A stretch of 64,000 nt of DNA from Lyophyllum atratum (Eukaryota > Basidiomycota > Agaricomycetes > Agaricales > Lyophyllaceae). The DNA is taken from contig JACGCN010000049.1 in the NCBI GenBank assembly GCA_014905825.1, positions 273,265 to 337,264 on the forward strand, written 5' to 3'. Made by a program: the position numbers and the translations under genes. Below, piece after piece: positions 57,216-64,000 of the stretch; within the stretch, counting starts at the first letter, position 1; each line of letters opens with the position of its first letter. Below the pieces are notes generated by a model. The model had not been told where the DNA came from, ran no database searches, and saw nothing but the letters and a program-made list of their open reading frames with translations.

Positions 57216-58790
57216 ATGTTCGACCCCACATACCCTCTCTTCCCCATATTCGCCTTCATTGGATTCATCTCTGCGCTGGTTCCGCTTTCATGGCATTTTC
57301 AAGCATGGAACTCTGGGACCTGCTTCTATATGTTCTGGGCCTCGCTTGCCTGCCTCAACCAGTTTATCAACTCGGTCGTATGGGCTGACAACGCCATTAA
57401 TTCAGCGCCGATATGGTGTGATATATGTACGTCGGCATTGTGATCCTGACGCTTTTATGCTGATTCACGAACTCTTAGCCATTCGAATCATGCTCGGTGC
57501 ATCTGTTGGGCTCCCTGCGGCCTCTCTCTGCATCAACAGACGCCTCTATCATATCGCCAGCGTACAGTCAGTATCGATCGGTCGTGCAGAGGTGAGATAC
57601 TGTCGTCGGCGTTGTATGACTATACTCATTTTATTCAAAGAAACGCCGCGCTATCCTAATCGACACTTTGATCTGCATCCTTTTCCCCATGATCTTCGTC
57701 GCCGTCCGTGAGTCACTCGTCGCTTGTCTCAATCACGACTAACAATTTGCATAGAATACGTTGTCCAAGGACATCGTTTCGATATCTTCGAAGGCATAGG
57801 ATGTTATCCAGCCATCTTCAACACCCTTCCTGCTTACTTGCTGTCCGGGATGTGGCCTATACTCATAGGACTTGTCTCCGCAGTATACTGCAGTATGTGA
57901 ACCCTTATCAAAAGATGGAAATAGGCTGATGGATTATTCACCTTCTCAGTTCTTTCCTTGCGATCCTTTGCACGCCGGCGCGTAGAGTTTGGCCAGTTTC
58001 TGGCTTCAAACAAATCGCTTACTGTCAGCCGATACTTCCGTCTCATGGCGTTGGCCATGACCGAAATTATATTCACGACGCCTCTCGCTGCTTTCACCAT
58101 GTGGCTTAACGCGACAGCAACTCCTATAGCCCCGTGGCTGGGATGGGAGGATGCACATTTCAACTTTTCCCGCGTTGAGCAAATCCCTGCTCTCATCTGG
58201 CGTAGCAGCAACCGTCCGACCGTTGCTGCTATGGAACTTTCGCGATGGGTTACACCTCTCTGTGCACTTGTATTCTTCGGCTTCTTCGGGTTCGCCGACG
58301 AGGCGAAACGCAATTATCGCGCTGCGTTCTGGCGGATAATGAAACCCTTTGGGTTCCTACCAACGACTGCTCGACATGCAGACAAAGCTTCTAGCAACAT
58401 GTAAGCACCTTTAGACATTTTCCGACGTCCATTGCTAACAGCAGCTTTAGATATACACCGAAAGTTATCCCAGTCAAGATTCCCTTGTCATCGTTGCCCA
58501 GTTATTCTCCGCCGCCCTCTGCTTCAACCTTTGCCACCGATTTCAAGCGTCCTGATTCTCTCACACCTTCATTTTCTGATACCTATGATGCCACATCCAC
58601 CCAACTTCCGACGCCACCGAGTGTTAGCACCACCTTCTCTCTTCCAAGACGGTCGATAGATACCCTCACCCCGTCCACTCACGACCATCACGATTCAGAA
58701 AACATGTATTACAAAACCTCGGCTCCATCAAGCCGTCGCTCTTCCATTTCTGTGCATGAACACGAGGCTGGACCCTTTGCATCTCGATAA
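57216..58790 (+). CDS. STE3-family pheromone receptor 4
   Basis: Exons 57216-57426, 57479-57591, 57641-57707, 57755-57892, 57950-58400 and 58451-58790 give 439 residues. Landmarks: FPIFAFIGFISALVPLSWHF, AWNSGTCFYMFWASLACLN, VVWADNAINSAPIWCDI, LPAASLCINRRLYHIAS, KRRAILIDTLICILFPMI, VQGHRFDIFEGIGCYP, VSRYFRLMALAMTEIIF and FGFFGFADEAKRNYR. The first four exons have the same lengths as in receptor 3. The Ser/Thr-rich tail ends PFASR. Pheromone-sensing GPCR; the ligand cannot be told from sequence. Confidence 0.92.
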
Positions 58791-59537
58791 CGCGTCTCCT
58801 GTATTACTATCTACACTATTCGTACATCTTACACCCCTTCGTCATTTGATTCACGAGCCTCTTAACCTATATAGTCTTACGACCTCACGTAATGAAAACG
58901 TTTGCAGTCGAAACCTCGATCTTAAGTAGAAGTCCCTTGGTCCTGGACCGAGCGTAAGTGGAGTTTAGATACGGACCAAATCCACTAAGAGTTTCATTAA
59001 GGAGCCGTCGTTTTCCAGATCAAGCCAGCCATTCTTCAACTTGTCGAATGGCGGCCACATACGCTCAATTCGGCGACATTGGCTTAGTCACTCAACATCG
59101 CCCAGGCAAGATTGAGCGAGTCTTCAAGGATTTTCCAGAACATAATTAATTCCTTTATATACGTCTGATAAAAGGGAATCACAGACGTGGGAGATGTTAA
59201 CATTCATTGGATGTAACCTGGGAGGCCCGAGAGCGTAAAGTAGATAGATAATAATACGTTAATAGGAGCTACAGATTGTTAAAAGGAGTGGTGTTGGTAG
59301 GGTAGCGGATGTTCGCCAAGAAGTACGGAAGGCGAAGTGGAATGAATGTGGCTGTTGCGCAATAGAGGCGATGAATCTGCGGATCGTGAACGATGAACGT
59401 GGCTCCAGGCCAATAAATTAAGGAGGAGTACGACGTGAACCGTCGGGTATGGAGGGACTTGCTAACAACCAATAAGAATTCAACGAGGCAGAGAAGTGAA
59501 TGCATTGAGACATACATAGGTGGGTGGGTTTACGTCT
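58791..59537. other. Gene-free stretch between convergent genes
   Basis: 3' flanks of receptor 4 (+) and pheromone precursor 2 (-). Short frames at 58958-59149 and 59269-59517 lack a CaaX ending or any domain. Confidence 0.4.
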
Positions 59538-59714
59538 TCATGCGATAGTGCAGAAGGTGCCATAGTCATTGCTGGGACGGTCGGCGTCCATAAGCGGCTC
59601 GTCTGACGTGTTGTGGATGCTTTGGTGAGATTGGTGAGATTCAGCGCACATTATAGTGCTGACGACTACGTCGTCGTCGAAGGATGAGAGTGAGAGGGTG
59701 GCGAAGGAGTCCAT
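59538..59714 (-). CDS. Mating pheromone precursor 2 (CaaX: CTIA)
   Basis: A 58-residue frame. The start MDSFATLSLSSFDDDVV was chosen over longer in-frame upstream ATGs because precursors begin Met-Asp-x-Phe. It ends NDYGTFCTIA-stop, a CaaX box with Cys55 as the farnesylation site. The body is Ser/His/Asp-rich, with D-A-D-R about ten residues before the Cys as a possible processing point. HMG-type motifs lie upstream. It is divergently placed to precursor 3, with 0.64 kb between start codons. Confidence 0.88.
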   Translation of the reverse strand: MDSFATLSLSSFDDDVVVSTIMCAESHQSHQSIHNTSDEPLMDADRPSNDYGTFCTIA

Positions 59715-59840
59715 TGTAGAGATGGTGGGTGAGGACAGGCAACTGCAAGCTCGTGTTACGAGTGTGGTGATATCGCACGGAAGGTAGTGGGCTCGGGTGA
59801 AGCTGGTGTAAGGCTGTCGAACGCCTTTTAACCGCAAGCT

Positions 59841-60240
59841 GCATTGTCCAGAAGACCATTGTTCCTTCACCTTGGCCAGAAGGGCGCTAAGCGGGCCATG
59901 TGTCCCATTGCTGGAATAAGACGCGCCACTTCCGGAACTGGTCGCGAGGGTCCCATTGTCATAATATCAATGATCTGGTTTGCATGCGTCGCCACCAAGA
60001 AAGACGGAGATATTCGAGTATAACCGGACATTAGACGCGACGAGAAAAGAGTCAAGGCAAATTTGCGGCAACCCGGAGGAGACGATTAAAACTCCGAAGG
60101 ACCGCTGAGCCTAATTGCGCAAGCGACCCCCCATTGTCCCAACCATGTGCCCTTTGGACAATCCTATAATGGAGCACAATGCAGGACTCATACGACGACA
60201 TATGTGCCGGTAGTCCCTCATTGTCCGAACTGCTATAAAG
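59841..60240. promoter_or_regulatory. Shared promoter region of pheromone precursors 2 and 3
   Basis: The divergent intergenic region holds repeated HMG-type cores: GCATTGTCC (59841), CCATTGTT (59856), CCATTGTC (59953), CCATTGTC (60131), ACAATG near 60177 and TCATTGTCC (60218). A TATAAAG box at 60233 lies about 125 bp before the plus-strand start codon. Confidence 0.55.
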
Positions 60241-60357
60241 CGCTTGGATCCTGTGTGGATCCCAAACAACCAACCACCCTTGACTTTAGCGCTACACGCC
60301 AGACGACGTCCGAGTCCTTCACACCTGAACTTCTTCTACGCGCACTCAGCTTCTTTG

Positions 60358-60522
60358 ATGGACAACTTCACCACATTCTCGGACCTGTTGGTTGTCGACG
60401 AGGACTCCGTCATGTCTCTAAACCCCACACACTCGCAATCAGACTCCAGCATCGATCAACCTCCCAGAGACGAAGAACGGTATGGCTCCGGTAACCCCAT
60501 AGCCTTCTGTGTGATTGCTTAG
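60358..60522 (+). CDS. Mating pheromone precursor 3 (CaaX: CVIA)
   Basis: A 54-residue frame starting MDNFTTFSDLLVVDEDSV and ending NPIAFCVIA-stop. Asp/Ser/Pro-rich body, CaaX Cys at 51. The E-E-R motif at residues 39-41 is a classic basidiomycete precursor processing site, which predicts a mature peptide of about ten residues beginning YGSG and ending at the farnesylated Cys. The best of the three precursors by these criteria. Confidence 0.92.
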   Translation: MDNFTTFSDLLVVDEDSVMSLNPTHSQSDSSIDQPPRDEERYGSGNPIAFCVIA

Positions 60523-61847
60523 TCCGCCGTGTATGTTGCTCTGCCCGATACTACCCTCGAGATTCAACTCATGATCCCTGGATACAGTGACCTTTGCCAC
60601 ACCATCTCTGCGATTATAAATTTAGCCCAAGTCCAATTTGTAAGGACATTTTTTTGATTCGAAACCACGTCACTCACCCGTTGTAATCCATAGCCGTGCA
60701 TCCCACATTCCCTTGCCGCCTCCGATATCTCTTCTGTCTCCTGGAACTCTATCCCTCACCAAGTAAGCCATTTTTGATCCCCCCGTGTCCCGTCATCTCA
60801 TTGTGGAGTGTTACCCATTCAGTTTCACGGGCTTTGAGAGCTCCAGCCAATCGCTAGCCATTCATTCTGCATCTATCTTCAATTTTCTCCCATTCCCTTT
60901 CTCTTCCTGATCCTTTCCGTCGCACTTGCTGTGCCCTCCACTCGTTGATTTTTCCCTTATTTTTATTCTTGAGTTGATTTCCCTTTCATTGGCCTCGGCT
61001 ACCACTTTACTGCTATGATGTACTCCGAAGACCGTAATCACTTGTATTGATAATACCCTTGTATAAGACCCCCTGCAATCCAACTGATACACACTTCACC
61101 ACGCCCGGTTCTTCGACATCAGCCACCTGACACCGATCGAGTTCCTTACGTTGTTATTTTTTTCGTCTAGACATGGGTATATTTTGGACCTTGCGTAATT
61201 GCCTCATATTCGTAGAAGTGAGCACACGGGCTTGTGGCGCTCCCGTCATTCAATAAACCATGAAATGGCGATGGGATGCCTTCATCATGGCTTATGTGAG
61301 GGGAGGCGCCTCCCATTGTCTCCGTCGCCATTGTCAGGGTAAACGGTAACCGCATTGTTTTGCGGCTCTTGCCAGGCCCATTGTTCGGAGTTTAAATTTG
61401 TCCTTAGTGGATTTGCGCTGCCCAATCTTGTAGTCTGAAGCCGCTAATTTACCGATATCCTACATACAAAGTAGGATAATGTACGATTATCGAAAGGGAA
61501 ACCCAGGGAAAGAAAGGGTCATACAATGATAGAGAAACGAGACGGTTGTATCGGTACAAGGATGGCGGGGCGTTGAGTGTCATGATAAATACTAATTGCG
61601 ATGGGCAGATGACTTATCGAAGAGGGTTTTGAAGGAGCGGGAGTGCTAGATAACAGGTTCAGTCAGCGTCACGGGCGAGGAGAAGTTCTTTGTAGAGCAC
61701 GCACCACAACGGCACAGATGACTTAGTGCTGAGGGGTACGGGTGATGTGGGCGGGTTGCGTGTTTATATTGGAACGTCAGGATGCATCGTCCGAAGGAGG
61801 TTAATGAGCATTGCGCGCCAACACCACGAGGAAAAGGAAGGGCGTAC
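60523..61847. other. Gene-free stretch with a dense HMG-motif cluster
   Basis: No supported gene. Four CATTGT cores occur within about 75 bp: CCATTGTC at 61313 and 61327, GCATTGTT at 61352 and CCATTGTTC at 61378. No intact pheromone frame is next to them. A plus-strand C-V-I-A at about 61194 is followed by Ser-Tyr-Ser and is out of frame with the nearest ATG. Confidence 0.45.
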
Positions 61848-61974
61848 CCATGCGATGGTGCACGAGGTAGGAGGACGGTACGGCGAGTCTTCACCTAGGA
61901 AAACACCAGCTTCAATGGTCTCCGTGGCAGTGGCAACGGGAGAGTCTCGGGGAAGAGAAGGAATGAAGATCCAT
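61848..61974 (-). pseudogene. Degenerate pheromone precursor, copy A
   Basis: A Met-Asp start (ATG at 61974) is out of frame with the conserved acidic segment VATATETIEAGVFLGEDSPY and its CaaX-like C-T-I-A (codons 61851-61862). The codon after C-T-I-A is TGG, where a stop would be expected. Compared with copy B it lacks one base before the CaaX region. Read as a dead or dying precursor. Confidence 0.45.
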
Positions 61975-62487
61975 TGGCTGTAAGTTAGGTGTAAGACTTG
62001 TGTACAGGTGATAGATGCAGAAAGAGAACGAGGTGAGTCGGTGGGCGCTGCCCAAACTTCATAGATTAAGAAGCCGCTAATATACAAACAATGCTCTAAT
62101 GCTAAGAAGTAGTATAATAATTTACGACCTGATTGGGTAGGAGACCCGGAGAAAGAAACGGAGATATAATGATAGAGAGAAATGAAACGGGGGTATCGAT
62201 ACAAGGATTGGCAGCCGTTGAGGGGTGGTGATAGATATCAATCGCGATGAGCAGATGAATGTCGAAGAGTTAAGGAGCGTGGGTGCTAGAGGAGGACTGC
62301 AGTGAGCGACGTCACTGGCGAAAGTTCAACATAGAGCACGCACCACAATGGCACAGATTAATTTGCTGTCGAAGGGTACGATGGTCTGGGTGGGTTGCGC
62401 AATGATGTTTAAAACGGTAGGTTGCATCGCCTAGAGAGGTGAATGAGCAATTGCGGCGGCAACACCACTAGAAAAGGAAGCGCGTAC

Positions 62488-62613
62488 TCATGAGATGGTG
62501 CACCAGGTAGGAGGGCGGGTAAGGTGAGTCTTCATCTAGAGGAATAACAGTTTCAAGGATCTCCGTCGCTGCGCCGGCGGAGTCTCGGGAAGAGGGTGAT
62601 GGAATTGATCCAT
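62488..62613 (-). pseudogene. Degenerate pheromone precursor, copy B
   Basis: Starts M-D-Q-F at 62613, shifts frame to the conserved AATEILETVIPLDEDSPY, and needs another shift to end in C-T-I-S-stop (stop at 62488-62490). The promoter looks intact: TATAAATA about 150 bp upstream and HMG motifs beyond it. Two frame breaks make a functional precursor unlikely. Confidence 0.45.
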
Positions 62614-62763
62614 TGAGTGTGGACGAGGTGTGAGTGAGGTGTAAGGCTTGGGTGCAGGTAAATAGATATGTGACGCAGATATCGAGGTTCTGTGCAGGAG
62701 ATGTGCAGCGGGGCTCGAGCAAGGGGACTGGTGAGATAAAGAGAGGATGCTAATGGCTTCTCA

Positions 62764-62868
62764 GTATTTATACGACACAATAAGGACCAGGGCCCTCATG
62801 GTGGTCCAAGGCGGCCATTGTGCAACGAATGCGCGGACTTGTAATATTTTGGGGCGAACAATGGTGTC
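62764..62868 (-). promoter_or_regulatory. Promoter of pheromone remnant B
   Basis: On the minus strand, a TATAAATA box lies at 62764-62771. HMG-type cores CCATTGTG (62815-62822) and AACAATGG (62857-62864) lie upstream. The layout copies that of the intact precursor genes. Confidence 0.45.
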
Positions 62869-64000
62869 CGGGTCGTGCAGCATTTCCGGCGTGATGTCTG
62901 CTTTGGTTTTGCAGAAAGTTCTATCCGATCGGATATACGCTATTGATAGAAAGCGCTTTAGAACGCAGGAGGACGTCGAGAGTGATCTTGAACTAACCAA
63001 GGCTTCAGACACTGACAGCAGGCTGAGGAAAAGGTGAATCAAAAAGCGACAAATGATGCGTGACGCGTGATCTTTGACAATGTTTGGATTACTTACAATG
63101 AGCGGAACTTCCCGGACCTCCTCGATATGGCAAGGCGCCGTACAACAAGGCGCCCACATCGTGCCAATTGACGATTCCAGGTCAAGTACATTCACTTATC
63201 TTCGACGAGAAGAGCTGTCACGGAGCGCTCCACGCATTCTGATGATATGCTAGTTTGTTCACGCGAGAGAATTAGATTGAGTGGACGGCGACAGTGTTCT
63301 TTTTATTTTTCCCCCTCAGGTATTCGAACCGAGGAGGCAACAAGGTCTTTTTTCGGGTTCCAGGCTCACTCATGACGCTTATTTCAGCCTTATTACCCAT
63401 AGAAATATCTATCACACCACCAACTGTACTACTTATGACTGTAATGGACAGGTCTCGCAGCACACCTCTGGCAGACCTCAGATTGAAGTGTCCTCCTCGG
63501 GGCGAGGCTCGAACTCGACCCGCTTCAACACCCTCGGATACATCCATGACACCACCGTCTGCACTTATTTACGACTCTGCATGAAGAAGATACACCAGTC
63601 GTTTGTTGCGATGATTAGCTTTAACCTTCTCCGTCGCTCCGCTCCACCAGCCCCATAAAAGGACTGTGTCATGACTCGCTCCATTTTCACGGCCACCGAA
63701 CGACGAGGCCTTCGGTACCCTGAAAATATTCATTACGCAGCCACCTATAGCCATGAAGGAAGATCATTAGGTCCTCATCAGTCCCAGTACGTAGGAGAGT
63801 CACTTAGAATGGAAAAGTACTCACAGGCTAGATTGATGGAACAAGGAAAGCGGCATCATATGAGCATGTTTCTCTAACTTTGAATGGAAGACGCCGCCGG
63901 CACGTTGACCAATGACCTACCTCCCATGACATCTTAGCCGCGCAGCCATACTAAGTATATATCGCGCCGATACCAGGAGATGGTCCGTTCTTCGTCATCG
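62869..64000. other. Gene-free stretch to window end
   Basis: Frames at 62761-63195 (-), 63272-63547 (-) and 63281-63658 (+) overlap and have no domain or CaaX ending. Nothing was supported. Confidence 0.4.

Larger units (their letters stand above)
61410..62700. repeat. Segmental duplication carrying pheromone-precursor remnants
   Basis: Two diverged direct copies, about 61410-62000 and 62040-62700, with a spacing near 630 bp. Shared landmarks include GCGCTGCCCAA..CTT (61417 and 62046), AAGCCGCTAAT (61439 and 62072), GCACCACAAYGGCACAGAT (61701 and 62340) and GAGTCTCGGG (61941 and 62580). Confidence 0.7.

Noticed and set aside
61180..61225. C-V-I-A on the plus strand
   Set aside because: Followed by Ser-Tyr-Ser and preceded by a stop within a few codons; not in frame with an ATG.
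1..64000. CRISPR arrays, bacterial operons, insertion sequences
   Set aside because: No regularly spaced short palindromic repeats, transposase genes or polycistronic layout; gene structure is clearly fungal.

Overview
The window is nuclear DNA of a filamentous basidiomycete, most likely an Agaricomycete. Genes are split by many short GT-AG introns of about 50-60 bp. The gene families are typical of that class: F-box/LRR proteins, CaaX pheromone precursors, STE3 receptors, and a small hydrophobic protein whose first exon is only the start codon. All coding models below were built by hand from reading frames and splice signals. Exon lengths were checked for phase; no alignment or transcript was available.

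Region by region. 0.4-4.9 kb: two tandem FAD-linked oxidase paralogues with the same intron pattern. 5.3-6.7 kb (-): a putatively secreted protein of unknown function. 7.5-9.5 kb: a gene made of a chain of short phase-1 exons, possibly a solitary NLR N-terminus. 9.75 kb: an intron-containing tRNA-Val(CAC). 10.2-16.8 kb (-): a SHPRH/Irc20-like SNF2 helicase with a RING finger. 17.1-18.7 kb: a degraded, tandemly repeated fragment resembling a STE6-type ABC transporter. 18.9-22.6 kb: two F-box genes. 23.0-26.1 kb (-): MRD1, a five-RRM rRNA-processing factor. It carries three complete introns placed head-to-tail with no exon between them, and an apparent one-base frameshift. 26.4-27.3 kb: prefoldin subunit 3. 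27.7-30.7 kb (-): a double-Myb telobox protein resembling the telomere binder Tay1. 32.2-34.3 kb (-): a membrane-anchored coiled-coil protein and a decayed copy of it. 35.3 kb: the small hydrophobic protein. 35.9-45.3 kb: four more F-box genes and a conserved multi-pass membrane protein.

46.2-62.7 kb is a B-type (pheromone/receptor) mating locus. It holds four STE3-family receptor genes, all on the plus strand, and three intact CaaX pheromone precursor genes (54.2 kb -, 59.5 kb -, 60.4 kb +). Two duplicated, frameshifted pheromone-precursor remnants lie at 61.8 and 62.5 kb. An unrelated F-box gene sits inside the locus. CCATTGT/ACAATGG motifs, the core bound by HMG-box factors, cluster upstream of the pheromone genes and two receptors. 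This suggests joint control by a mating HMG regulator.

The most unusual observations are the abutting intron triplet in MRD1, the phase-1 mini-exon gene at 7.5 kb, the duplicated pheromone remnants, and the STE6-like tandem fragment array.
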